A stretch of DNA of 64,000 nt from a virus. Each line of letters starts with the position of its first letter. The first letter of the stretch is position 1. A program made the position numbers and the translations under genes. Shown in pieces: positions 8,269 to 16,594 of this stretch. The notes below the pieces were generated by a model. The model searched no databases. It was not told the origin of the DNA and worked only from the letters and a program-made list of their open reading frames with translations. The stretch spans positions 1 to 64,000 of the IMG/VR virus record IMGVR_UViG_3300032249_000574, one strand, 5' to 3'.

Positions 8269-8402
8269 TTGAATAGTCCTTGTATTTTTTCGATCAACCA
8301 TAGAACAAGAGCTCCTGTGAAGAACGCTAAGCAGAAACCCAACATTAAGGCCACACTTAGAAACATGATCTGGCCGATTAGATCTCCAAGCAACCTGATC
8401 AT
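8265..8402 (-). CDS. Small membrane protein (45 aa)
   Basis: Starts MIRLLGDLIGQ and is dominated by one long hydrophobic segment (SVALMLGFCLAFFTGALVLW), ending in a short charged tail. The ATG shares a base with the upstream stop (TGATG), and its own stop overlaps the next ATG as ATGA, so it is a well-framed link in the operon. It could be a small membrane-acting or holin-like peptide; there is no further evidence. Confidence 0.65.
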   Translation of the reverse strand: MIRLLGDLIGQIMFLSVALMLGFCLAFFTGALVLWLIEKIQGLFK

Positions 8403-8584
8403 CACTTAGTCTCCATTTCATTTTCGCTGTTGGCACATATCTTCATAACTTTGTCGATATCCGCGTTTTGGCTAGCAAAGATAACTATTTCCGTTTGGTG
8501 GCTATCTTTATCCATCCCCGTGATTCGATATGCAAACCACCGTTTGGAAACCCAGAGCCAGAGTTGATATAAAATAATGTCCAT
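8402..8584 (-). CDS. Hypothetical protein after the terminator (60 aa)
   Basis: Not recognised. It has an aromatic N-terminal segment (IILYQLWLWVSKRWF) and a polar remainder. The ATG lies directly after the T-run of a terminator, with no ribosome site, so the start is uncertain; a Met at about codon 24, after GGGG, is an alternative. The stop shares a base with the next start. Expression would need readthrough of the terminator or a promoter inside it. Confidence 0.45.
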   Translation of the reverse strand: MDIILYQLWLWVSKRWFAYRITGMDKDSHQTEIVIFASQNADIDKVMKICANSENEMETK

Positions 8585-8622
8585 AAAAAAGTGAGGGCAC
8601 CGGGCTATTACACCCGATGCCC
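8585..8622 (-). terminator. Rho-independent terminator after the 249-aa protein gene
   Basis: A 10-bp stem (8613-8622 with 8595-8604, one G-U pair) and an 8-base loop, followed on the minus strand by TCACTTTTTT. It sits ten bases after the stop of the 8632-9381 gene. It should end or reduce transcription of the resolvase, helicase, nuclease and 249-aa gene block before the small-gene block. Confidence 0.8.
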
Positions 8623-8631
8623 CCAATAAAG

Positions 8632-9381
8632 TTATCCGAAGATTGCTTTTAACTGCTCACAGTTTTCGGGGGAATGTTTTCCACCGATCTTGAGCTGGGG
8701 CACGAAGTACGAACCAGAGGGGCTCGTACGGATCTTGCTGGTCAGCTCATAGTAGGCTGTGTGGAGGCCGGACTTCAGGAACAACTGACTGTCCGTGAAG
8801 ACCTGCTTTCCGGCAGAGCGGTAGGCACTCTTGGCCATGAGCCATTGAGCCAAACCGTACTGCTTGTCACCGACGGCGAACGGGAACAAGGGGTTGTCCT
8901 TGTCAGGTGCCTCGATGGCGATGATGGTCTGGAGAGCTTCGCTGTACCGATCGGTATCAGCCTCGGCTTCCGGATCGTTGGCCAACGCACCACCTGCCGC
9001 ACGTACGTCGGACAGACGGTTGAAGGTCTTGGCGATCTGGTCAGAACCATAGACCACATCTTGGATGTAGATCTTCTGGAGACGCAGGAAGGTGATCTTC
9101 GCCGGCTTCTTGCCGTCGCCGATCACGACCTCACGGTTGTAAACGAATGAGCCAGGTTGGAACGTGTTGGACAGTTCGCCTGTTTTGGCCACTAGGTTCA
9201 AGCGCGGGACGGTAAAGTCCTTCGCCGAGAATTCTCCCTCGACTTGGCCAGCCAATGTGTTGACGGACAGCGAAGCCATTGGGGCCTCGATAATCGCGCC
9301 TTCCTCTTTCGATTCGTCGATTGCGGGTGCTGGTGTTGCGGTTGTTTTGGTTGCTTTTGATGGAGCAAATGATGTCTTCAT
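8632..9381 (-). CDS. Probable abundant DNA-metabolism protein (ssDNA-binding candidate)
   Basis: 249 aa with an Ala/Thr-rich N-terminal linker followed by a compact soluble domain starting near FTVPRLNLVAKTGE. I do not recognise the family. Position next to a RecB/Cas4-like nuclease and an SF2 helicase, together with its own terminator, makes an ssDNA-binding or annealing protein plausible, but no OB-fold or RecT motif is seen. The start at 9381 has no Shine-Dalgarno; it is preceded by AAACAAATATATG, the same leader as the scaffold-like gene at 16595. A longer in-frame reading to 9558 would overlap the nuclease gene heavily and is rejected. Confidence 0.65.
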   Translation of the reverse strand: MKTSFAPSKATKTTATPAPAIDESKEEGAIIEAPMASLSVNTLAGQVEGEFSAKDFTVPRLNLVAKTGELSNTFQPGSFVYNREVVIGDGKKPAKITFLRLQKIYIQDVVYGSDQIAKTFNRLSDVRAAGGALANDPEAEADTDRYSEALQTIIAIEAPDKDNPLFPFAVGDKQYGLAQWLMAKSAYRSAGKQVFTDSQLFLKSGLHTAYYELTSKIRTSPSGSYFVPQLKIGGKHSPENCEQLKAIFG

Positions 9382-9389
9382 ATATTTGT

Positions 9390-10481
9390 TTAGTTTGTTT
9401 CTTTTGTTTTTGCCAAGTAGGTAACCTCTCCTCCGCCTTTCAATAGATTGGCTTCGTTGAGCTTGTCCTCCAAGGCTTGTTTTGCTTGTTGTTTTTGGCC
9501 ACGTGGAAATGATTCCGCGTAGGCTTTCTCCAGCTTGCTCCACGATATCGTGGCACATGCTGAAAATTGTTCAGGTGTTAATTTATCTTTGATGATGTCG
9601 TACGTTTGCGTGGCGTCAACAATTTCTTTTTTCCCCGCACGAGTTTTGAGTTCATAGCCTGGGATGTCACCACCCGACATACGGAAGTCCATATTTGATT
9701 TCTTGACGCTGTCGCACCACCTTTCCATGACGCGACGGATGGATTCAGCCTGCGATCTCTGGTCAGGAGTCGCAAGAGTAAGCGGGTCTGCGAGTACCGG
9801 CAACTCTGCGTCTCGGAGCATGTCGTATCCCTTGCCGATGACGAGGGCTTTTGAATGTAGTGCTTTGCATGTGCCTTTGTTTCCACAGTAGAGACATCCT
9901 TTCTCCGTCGGGTTCAGCTCTGGTTCTGGTTGCTGAGCTCGAGCGATGATTGTTTCTACGCGGAGTCTAAGCCGATCGTAATCTTTGTCACGATTAAAAG
10001 TGTGTCTGCTGATCATGTTGATGCGGGGTTGTGCAAAGACCACCTCGACTTCGTCAACGTCTTTCCACTTTTCAAATACGCCTACGGCGTATGCCCAGCC
10101 TTGGATATTTTCTTCGGCGTCGTCTACGGCATGCCATCCAAACTTGGCGTCACCAATCTTGGCTTTATCTTTTCCGATCAAAACAATGTCGGCGGTTCCG
10201 AATGTCTTGCCATCGGCAATCTGCAACTGAACCTCTGGGAGATCCGCAACAATTTCGCCGAGTTCATTTTTCATTTCTTGAAAGACATCAGCCACCATCA
10301 ACACATTCTTTTTCTGCCATTCGTCCAGACCCTCGTAGTTCCCGGTCTCGAGAGCTTTATGCATCATGGTTCCCTCTAGAGCGGCGACAGACCCGCCTTC
10401 CGTTGGCTGTGGTTCGTTATCCCAGCCCGGGCAGATCTCCCGCCATTTTAGTGAACTTGGTCCGTATTTGTGGTGGCTCAT
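9390..10481 (-). CDS. Cas4/RecB-like PD-(D/E)XK nuclease (DUF2800-like)
   Basis: 363 aa. Motifs in order are a Cys at 17, the RecB-type HKALE at ~41-45, GTADIVLIG with D98, and GDAKFG giving D111-x-K113, the metal and catalytic core of PD-(D/E)XK enzymes. A later cluster CLYCGNKGTC near 196-205, with C17, could hold an iron-sulphur cluster or zinc as in Cas4-like nucleases. It probably processes DNA ends for recombination or replication with the adjacent helicase. AGGAGCAATACTATG is its start context, the same leader seen before two genes at 54.0 and 54.3 kb. It overlaps the helicase stop by four bases. Confidence 0.85.
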   Translation of the reverse strand: MSHHKYGPSSLKWREICPGWDNEPQPTEGGSVAALEGTMMHKALETGNYEGLDEWQKKNVLMVADVFQEMKNELGEIVADLPEVQLQIADGKTFGTADIVLIGKDKAKIGDAKFGWHAVDDAEENIQGWAYAVGVFEKWKDVDEVEVVFAQPRINMISRHTFNRDKDYDRLRLRVETIIARAQQPEPELNPTEKGCLYCGNKGTCKALHSKALVIGKGYDMLRDAELPVLADPLTLATPDQRSQAESIRRVMERWCDSVKKSNMDFRMSGGDIPGYELKTRAGKKEIVDATQTYDIIKDKLTPEQFSACATISWSKLEKAYAESFPRGQKQQAKQALEDKLNEANLLKGGGEVTYLAKTKETN

Positions 10482-11752
10482 AGTATTGCTCCTAATGTGT
10501 CCCCGTCCGAAAGTGTTTCGATGTTGTGAAGTTTTCGGCGGAGGCTCCTAGCGATTTGTGTTTCAACGGTTCCGTTTGCGAAAAGCAAGTATTGCCGACT
10601 GGCAGACAAAGCTCCTGCACGATGGATTCTTCCGAGAGCCTGCTTGGTATCGATCGCCGAGTAGGTTGGCGCGATAAGACTAATTCTTGGTACTCCTTGC
10701 AGGTCATGGAGCGACAATCCAACACCACCCGCTTGAATCATGCAAGCACATATTTTTACTTTGTTTGCTTGGAAGTCCGCGATATTTTGTACACGGTCTT
10801 CATCTTTTTGATCGCCAATGATTTCTGCCGATTCCTCTCTGACAAGCTTTCTATAGGCTTCAAGTGATTGTCGAAAGTTGAAGAAAGCAACGACAGCATT
10901 TCCTTCTGCGATTGCCTGTTCGGTAAGCTCGAGAAAGACAGGTACACGCATCAACTCCGCTTCTTGCCTCGCCCTGAGTTTAATCGTGAGCGGGTTATCG
11001 CTCGATCTTTTGGCTTTAAGTTCCGAGAGTTGCGCCTGCATTTTTTCGTAGATGACGTCAACGTCCCCCATGTCGTAGCACTCTGCGAACACAGAGTTGC
11101 TTGGGAAAGCGTCCCCGAGGTCGGCGATTCGGATGCGGTGTCCTTTCTCGGGAAAAATAGATCTGTGAATTTCTTGTAGCATTTTCTTTCCGCCCATGAA
11201 AGCCAGACCACGGCCCCATGGGGCAGGTCGACAACCCATTTTGTAATTCCACCGGTAAAAGTCGTGGTATTCATGGAGACCTAACATGAAGCCTGTCGCC
11301 CGCATGTCCAGCGGATTCTCTGCAGCTGTCGCCGATAGCATCAGTACTGGGTACTTCTTTGACCCTGTAAGTATCTTGGCATTAACACTTGTTGCTCCTT
11401 TGCATCGATGTACCTCGTCAAAAATTAAAAGTTTAGCCCCCCTAAAAGTCCACTCCCAACTCTTCGCGTCGTTCCATTTTCCGAGCTTTGTCTTTCCAGT
11501 CTTGAGCTTTTCGTAGTTGATTACTTCGTGTTTAACCTCGCCTCGATCGAGCCATTCACGCCACGATGGGATGACTGCTTTCGGGCAGACGACGATGACG
11601 TCTGCTCTTAATTGTTGAGCTAACCAGACCGCTTTAGCCGTCTTACCCGTGCCAGTATCGCTGGCGTCGAGGGCTATGTTATTTTTCTGAAGGCTTTGTA
11701 ATAACGCTTCCGCTCCCGGTTTCTGCCACTCGAACAATGTGATGTCTGCCAT
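10478..11752 (-). CDS. SF2 DNA helicase (SNF2/DEAD-like)
   Basis: 424 aa. Motif I DTGTGKT at 32-38, motif II FDEVH at ~111-115, motif III LSATA, and late motifs GGVGLSLHDL and QALGRIHRAG show a complete two-lobed superfamily 2 ATPase. It is short, with no accessory domain. Phages use such enzymes for recombination, origin melting or clearing proteins from DNA. It sits between the resolvase and the RecB-like nuclease. Its start lies 74 bases inside the resolvase gene and has no clear ribosome site, so coupling by termination-reinitiation is likely. Confidence 0.9.
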   Translation of the reverse strand: MADITLFEWQKPGAEALLQSLQKNNIALDASDTGTGKTAKAVWLAQQLRADVIVVCPKAVIPSWREWLDRGEVKHEVINYEKLKTGKTKLGKWNDAKSWEWTFRGAKLLIFDEVHRCKGATSVNAKILTGSKKYPVLMLSATAAENPLDMRATGFMLGLHEYHDFYRWNYKMGCRPAPWGRGLAFMGGKKMLQEIHRSIFPEKGHRIRIADLGDAFPSNSVFAECYDMGDVDVIYEKMQAQLSELKAKRSSDNPLTIKLRARQEAELMRVPVFLELTEQAIAEGNAVVAFFNFRQSLEAYRKLVREESAEIIGDQKDEDRVQNIADFQANKVKICACMIQAGGVGLSLHDLQGVPRISLIAPTYSAIDTKQALGRIHRAGALSASRQYLLFANGTVETQIARSLRRKLHNIETLSDGDTLGAIL

Positions 11753-12188
11753 ATTCGAGTATCAATAGTGCATCGGCCGTGGACAATGTCACGCTTAAAT
11801 TTGGAAATCTTCTTTGGGCTTCGGCTTTCAGTTTATTCTTCCACTCCGTCTTGCTAGCCATCCCCTTGCTATTCCCCAAGCTCAACGCCTTCTGCCACGC
11901 TTGCGGACGAACCATTTCGATTCTAAACCCTAGCGTCATCGATACACCTAAGATAAAACCGAATCCACGACCGAAATTAAACATTGCCGATCCGGGACTT
12001 CCCGCCCCACCTACGTACCCACCGACTTGTTCGATGACAATAACATCGTGATAAGTCCGCAAACTTTTTAGTTTACCCAGCACATCTCCTTCAGTCTCAG
12101 GCATCTTGATAGCATCGACCATACCGTTAACAGTTATAGATGCGATACCTCCGCTTGCTCCGGGATCAATAGCTACCATCCAGATCAT
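11679..12188 (-). CDS. RuvC-like Holliday junction resolvase
   Basis: 169 aa with an RNase H-like fold. The first strand has AIDPGASGG (Asp near residue 8), then VIEQVGG (Glu near 53) and STADALLILEY near the end (Asp), the acidic triad pattern of RuvC-type resolvases. It would cut branched DNA made by recombination or replication before packaging. The ATG at 12188 abuts an AAGAG; the ATG at 12179 has AAGAG at a better spacing and may be the real start. It is the first gene of the left leftward operon, facing terL across a very short divergent gap. Confidence 0.85.
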   Translation of the reverse strand: MIWMVAIDPGASGGIASITVNGMVDAIKMPETEGDVLGKLKSLRTYHDVIVIEQVGGYVGGAGSPGSAMFNFGRGFGFILGVSMTLGFRIEMVRPQAWQKALSLGNSKGMASKTEWKNKLKAEAQRRFPNLSVTLSTADALLILEYGRHHIVRVAETGSGSVITKPSEK

Positions 12189-12237
12189 CTCTTATAAAAA
12201 GAGTGGATTGCCAAGGGGATTCTGTTACCATCAGGTA
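12189..12237. promoter_or_regulatory. Divergent junction between replication and late operons
   Basis: Only 49 bases separate the two outermost start codons. The gap holds a perfect small inverted repeat, CTCTTATAAAAAGAG (12189-12203), with a TATAAA core on one strand and TTTATAAG on the other. No convincing -35 box accompanies either. The symmetric element could be a shared promoter core or an operator, or the true promoters may lie within the neighbouring coding sequences. Confidence 0.4.
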
Positions 12238-13935
12238 ATGTCCCAAATCGAGAAGTATGGCCGAATGTGGCCCGAAGGGGCTACAGCACTTACGATCGAG
12301 TTGTTGTCCTTTCGAGAAGGTCTGACCCCAGAGCAGGGAGGTCTTGGTAAAGAACAGCACTTTTGGAATGTGGTCGAGATGTTGTGGCCGTATCATCCCA
12401 AAAAGAATCCTCAAGGTTTTCAGCGTAATCCGTGGGCAGATGATCAGATCGTCGAGCTTTGCAAATGGAACTATCTCGGTATCTCCGGACCTAAGTCATC
12501 AGCTAAGACTGAGGTGGTTGGGTTGTGGGGGTTAGTTAATTGGTACTCTGCCCCATTCGACACGTTAGTCTTGGTCACCACTACGTCAGTTCGTGAGGCT
12601 CGTAAGCGTATGTGGGGTCGAGTCCGCGAACGCCACATGCAGGCAAAGGTGATGCCCGGAAAGCTGGTCGACTCAATGGGCAAGCTTGTGCTGGAAGAAG
12701 GTAGTAGTGATCGGTCTAGTATCACACTTGTTCCGTCTGCAAAGGATAAAGAAAAAGAAGCTTCCGAGAAGTTGCTTGGTCTAAAGAACAAACGAGTATT
12801 CCTTTTGATTGACGAGGCCACGGATGTATCCCCCGCCATCTTCGAAGCCACAGCCAATCTTTCAGCTAACCCCTTCTTCCAATGCGTGGCCTGCGGTAAC
12901 TTCAATTCGGCTTACGATCCCTTTGGCCAGTTCGTCACCCCTAAAGATGGGTGGCAGTCCATCACAGTCGACGAAGGTGGTTGGGAGACCAAAGACGGTT
13001 TTTGCTTACACTTGGATGGCGAGAAGACACCTAACCTAGATCACGACGATAAGTGGCCCTTCTTGCTTACGGGTAAGAAACTAGAAGAGGACAGAAAACG
13101 CCTCGGTGAGAATTCTCTGTCTTACTGGCGGTTTATCCGTTCGTTCCCCGCTCCCGCGGGTTCGGAGGAGAACATCTACAGCGAGGCCGACCTCCGTAAG
13201 TTCGAAGCCCATAAGCCAGCCATGTGGGTCGGGGCTAAACAACCCGTTGCTGTAGCTGGATTCGATCCTGGGTTTACTAGCGGTGGTGATAGGTCTGTTT
13301 TATTTCTCGGTAAGTACGGGGAGACCGACGCCGGCATGACAGTCCATTTCGACAAGTACGTGGAACTCCAAGAGAACTCCTCGCTAAAGGACAATCCTCG
13401 CAATTACCAGATTGCTCAGTTGTTAAAGCAAGAGTGCGAGAAGTATGGTGTTCTCCCTCGATACTTAGCGGTCGACGCTACGGGAGCGGGAGACCCCTTG
13501 TGCGATATCATATCGACTATATGGAGTCCATCTGTTCTTCGGGTTAAATTTTCGGAGAGGCCGAGCAATATGCCTGTTAGCAAAAGCTCTCGCATGAAGG
13601 CCGACGAATCGTATGGGAACAGGGTGTCCGAGCTTTGGTATGTAGGTAGGGAGTTCTTGCGGGCGGGGCAGATGAGGGGGGTAACTATTGATTTGGCCAG
13701 AGAACTTGTGGCTAGGCAGTATAGGACGGCTGAACGGGGCAAAATCTTTGTAGAGTCAAAGAGGGATATGAAGTCTAGGTTTGGTAGATCTCCCGATATA
13801 GCTGATGCAGCCTTTCTTATGCTAGACGCATGCCGTCAAAGGGCTAACGCCATAGCTGGGACTACTGTGGCTGGGGGTGGCAAGTATAAGGATTTCTTGG
13901 CCTTTACCAAAAAAGTGGATGCCTTATATTCTTGA
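12238..13935 (+). CDS. terL: Terminase large subunit
   Basis: 565 aa. The ATPase has Walker A GPKSSAKT at ~84-91 and Walker B VFLLIDEA at ~187-194. The RNase H-like nuclease has FDPG around 342-345, AVDATGAGDP around 411-420, and SPDIADAAF near the end, giving the acidic metal-binding residues. It is the motor and nuclease that packages DNA through the portal. The start at 12238 begins MSQIEKYGRMWPEG; an upstream in-frame ATG at 12106 would run antisense through the resolvase gene. It opens the late operon. The matching small subunit appears to be 51 kb away at the right edge, which is unusual unless the genome is read as circular. Confidence 0.95.
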   Translation: MSQIEKYGRMWPEGATALTIELLSFREGLTPEQGGLGKEQHFWNVVEMLWPYHPKKNPQGFQRNPWADDQIVELCKWNYLGISGPKSSAKTEVVGLWGLVNWYSAPFDTLVLVTTTSVREARKRMWGRVRERHMQAKVMPGKLVDSMGKLVLEEGSSDRSSITLVPSAKDKEKEASEKLLGLKNKRVFLLIDEATDVSPAIFEATANLSANPFFQCVACGNFNSAYDPFGQFVTPKDGWQSITVDEGGWETKDGFCLHLDGEKTPNLDHDDKWPFLLTGKKLEEDRKRLGENSLSYWRFIRSFPAPAGSEENIYSEADLRKFEAHKPAMWVGAKQPVAVAGFDPGFTSGGDRSVLFLGKYGETDAGMTVHFDKYVELQENSSLKDNPRNYQIAQLLKQECEKYGVLPRYLAVDATGAGDPLCDIISTIWSPSVLRVKFSERPSNMPVSKSSRMKADESYGNRVSELWYVGREFLRAGQMRGVTIDLARELVARQYRTAERGKIFVESKRDMKSRFGRSPDIADAAFLMLDACRQRANAIAGTTVAGGGKYKDFLAFTKKVDALYS

Positions 13936-13970
13936 CCCGAGGCAAGTAATTGAGTACGTAGGAGTTTAAC

Positions 13971-16262
13971 GTGGATCAGAACCTAGAGACAATCTCCCCA
14001 GAGGGTCGGCCACCCAAAACAAGGCTCAAAGATGCTCAATCAGCTTTTGCGATCTATACAAACCTTACTGACGCGGACGCTGAGAGTGCAGCGCAACGGG
14101 TGCGTGTTCAAGCGATGCTCGATGGTGAGCCACCGTACAATCCGTCCACTCTGCGGAATCTCGGCCAGTCTTATCGTTCGAATCTGAATTTCTTGGAAGC
14201 TTCGGCTGACTTGGAATACGCCCTCTCGGCCTATTCTGATTTGGTTAACGGCGTCCCGATGTTGGCTCAAGTGAAGACCAAGTTCGGCGACGCAACCCAA
14301 CGTGGCAATTACAGTCAGATTATTTCTGAAGAGTTTGACCGAGTTCTTCGCAAAGATTGGGACGAGTTCTTCTACAACCAGCAACGGCTAGCTCACGAGT
14401 TTGTGGCCTATGGCGTCGGCTTTGCCTTCTTTGACGATGACATCGATTGGCGTTGGAAGGTCGCAGGACTTAAGGATTTCTACCTACCCCGTGGTATCCC
14501 AGCTAGCGATAGTCGCATTGAGTTTTGTTGCGCCCGTCGTTCTTATTATGCCCACGAGCTTTACCAACATATTAAAGATCCTAAAGCTGCGAGAGCTGTC
14601 GGATGGGATATAGAAGAAACCCGTAGGGCGATCATCAACGCAGTTCCGGTTGACGTTTCTGGCACAAGGCTCGAATGGGAAGAGATTCAAGTAATGTTGA
14701 AAGACAACGATCTTTCGCTTTCTTTTGCCCGTTCTGCTGAGATCCAGACTGTTCACTATTATGTGTTGGAGTTCGACGGAAGGGTGACTCACGCAATCGG
14801 ACTCCGCGATGGTTCTAACCAGAATTTCCTTTTCCGCAAAGACAATCGTTTCGCTAACATCAACGAGGCTTTAGTGATGTTTACCTACGGTATTGGCACG
14901 AATGGCAACTTGCATTCAGTCCGGGGATTAGCCTACAAGATTTATCCGCACATCCAAGTTAATAACCGTTTGCGAAACGCTATCATCGACTCGACCTTGT
15001 TGTCGACTTCAGTAATGATTCAGCCACAGACGATGGATGACTTGCAGAATCTTACCATTGCTTACAACGGTCCTATGGCGATTCTCCCCCCGAATCTCAA
15101 CATTGTTGAGCGGACTTCTCCGAATCTTGCCAACAACGCTTTGCCGATCGCTCAAGAGCTTTCGACGATCCGCAGAAACAATACTGGGAGTTATGCTTCC
15201 CAAGTTGTAAGCTCCGCATCGCAAGAGCGCACCGCAACTGAAGTAAGCGCCCAGCTCGAGAAAGAAGCAGTACTCTCTACGCAGGCACAGAATTTCTATT
15301 ATGTCCCATGGGGTAAACTTCTCAAAGAACAGTTCCGCCGGCTTGCCTTGGGCAACTGGAGAGAAGCTCAACCTGGTGGTGATATTGCTATGCAGTTCCA
15401 CAGACGCCTACGCGAGCGAGGAGTTCCCATGCAGGCTCTCAAAGAAGTCTACGACGTGACTCCTATGAAGGCTGTTGGATACGGTAGTGCTCAAGCTCGA
15501 TTGCTTGCGTACAACGAATTTATGCAGATGTTGCCGATGCTCGATGAGACGGGTCGTGCGAATGTTATCCGTGACCGTATCGCCGTTCGTGTTGGATACG
15601 ATCAGGTTGATCGTTATGCTTCTCCGAGTGCCGTACCCCCGAGGTTGCCTGTGGACGCCAAGATTGCTGAGCTTGAGAACGACTCTATGCAGAGTGGCCG
15701 AAGTGTCACCGTCCAACCGGGCGAGAACCACGCAGTCCATTTACAGATCCACGCAATGGATTCTGTTCGATTCTTGCAAGCACTTCAGCAGAACGCCGTA
15801 CCGCAGGTAGAAGCCTTCAAATACCTTTCTCTTTCCGGACCGCATATGACCGCTCACCTTCAACAGATTTCTTCCGATGTAAGTCGTCAGGCTGCCGTCG
15901 GTCAGTACAAAGATATTATTAATAAGGTTAATCAAGCTGTCCAAAGGCTCGGAGAAAGTCTTGCCCGCGAACAGCGACAACAGCAGGAAGCCATGGTGCA
16001 GATGCAACAGAAGCAATTACAGGACGCTATGCAGATGCAGGTTGATGATGCTAAGGGCAAGTTACAGGCCGAATACGCAGTTAAGATTGCTAAAGTACAG
16101 GCAGACGCTGAGATTGATAAAGCCGCGTCGGATGCTAAGATTGCGATCAAGAGTGAAGAAGCTCGCCAGCGTATGGCTCTCCGAGACGCACAAACAGCTC
16201 AACGTTTGCGAGCTCAGTCTGAAAGAAATCGTTTGAACGCCGAAAAGAAAAGACTTGCTTAA
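13971..16262 (+). CDS. Portal protein
   Basis: 763 aa, starting at GTG with GGAG six bases upstream. Its size, its place right after terL, and the long Gln-rich coiled tail (residues ~650-763) fit the large portal proteins of podoviruses. The central part has the mixed helix/strand pattern expected of the wing and stem, with HIQVNNRLRNAIIDS typical of the stem region. It forms the twelve-part ring through which DNA enters and to which the tail attaches. The charged tail may form the internal barrel. Confidence 0.88.
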   Translation: MDQNLETISPEGRPPKTRLKDAQSAFAIYTNLTDADAESAAQRVRVQAMLDGEPPYNPSTLRNLGQSYRSNLNFLEASADLEYALSAYSDLVNGVPMLAQVKTKFGDATQRGNYSQIISEEFDRVLRKDWDEFFYNQQRLAHEFVAYGVGFAFFDDDIDWRWKVAGLKDFYLPRGIPASDSRIEFCCARRSYYAHELYQHIKDPKAARAVGWDIEETRRAIINAVPVDVSGTRLEWEEIQVMLKDNDLSLSFARSAEIQTVHYYVLEFDGRVTHAIGLRDGSNQNFLFRKDNRFANINEALVMFTYGIGTNGNLHSVRGLAYKIYPHIQVNNRLRNAIIDSTLLSTSVMIQPQTMDDLQNLTIAYNGPMAILPPNLNIVERTSPNLANNALPIAQELSTIRRNNTGSYASQVVSSASQERTATEVSAQLEKEAVLSTQAQNFYYVPWGKLLKEQFRRLALGNWREAQPGGDIAMQFHRRLRERGVPMQALKEVYDVTPMKAVGYGSAQARLLAYNEFMQMLPMLDETGRANVIRDRIAVRVGYDQVDRYASPSAVPPRLPVDAKIAELENDSMQSGRSVTVQPGENHAVHLQIHAMDSVRFLQALQQNAVPQVEAFKYLSLSGPHMTAHLQQISSDVSRQAAVGQYKDIINKVNQAVQRLGESLAREQRQQQEAMVQMQQKQLQDAMQMQVDDAKGKLQAEYAVKIAKVQADAEIDKAASDAKIAIKSEEARQRMALRDAQTAQRLRAQSERNRLNAEKKRLA

Positions 16263-16289
16263 TTTTCAGATTCTGCGACAAACATAGGA

Positions 16290-16577
16290 ATGACTTTCCA
16301 AGAGTGGAGTAAGCGCGACGACTACGTAAAGCTTTGGGAAAAGACGTGGCAGGAGCCACACATGCGGGCGGGCTTAACAGCTTTAATCCATCTCGGTATT
16401 CCTCAAGTTAGTATTTTGACCCCAGCGACAACTAATGGAGAGAGTATCAATATTCGAGCTCTTGCTCATTCGAGAACCGAAGGTTGGTTCGCTGCCGTGA
16501 AAGCAATTGAACTTCTCAAGACACCCAGTAATGAGCAACAAGAGTTGCCAGGACCTTGGGAAGACGCAACCAGATAA
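16290..16577 (+). CDS. Small hypothetical protein between portal and scaffold (95 aa)
   Basis: Not recognised. A soluble protein with three Trp in its N-terminal third and a Pro-rich end. It lies between portal and scaffold-like genes, where small head-assembly or accessory proteins are common. The ribosome site is poor (AGGA almost touching the ATG), so expression may depend on readthrough from the portal gene. Confidence 0.7.
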   Translation: MTFQEWSKRDDYVKLWEKTWQEPHMRAGLTALIHLGIPQVSILTPATTNGESINIRALAHSRTEGWFAAVKAIELLKTPSNEQQELPGPWEDATR

Positions 16578-16594
16578 AATAAGAAAACAAATAT

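Noticed and set aside
7975-8436. 153-aa version of the 97-aa conserved protein
   Set aside because: The extra front part lies over a separate 45-aa membrane gene that has start and stop overlaps with both neighbours, so the short start at 8268 is used.
9382-9558. 308-aa version of the 249-aa DNA-metabolism candidate
   Set aside because: The extra front would overlap the end of the RecB-like nuclease gene by about 170 bases and is Arg/Ser-rich shadow sequence; the A-rich leader fits the start at 9381.
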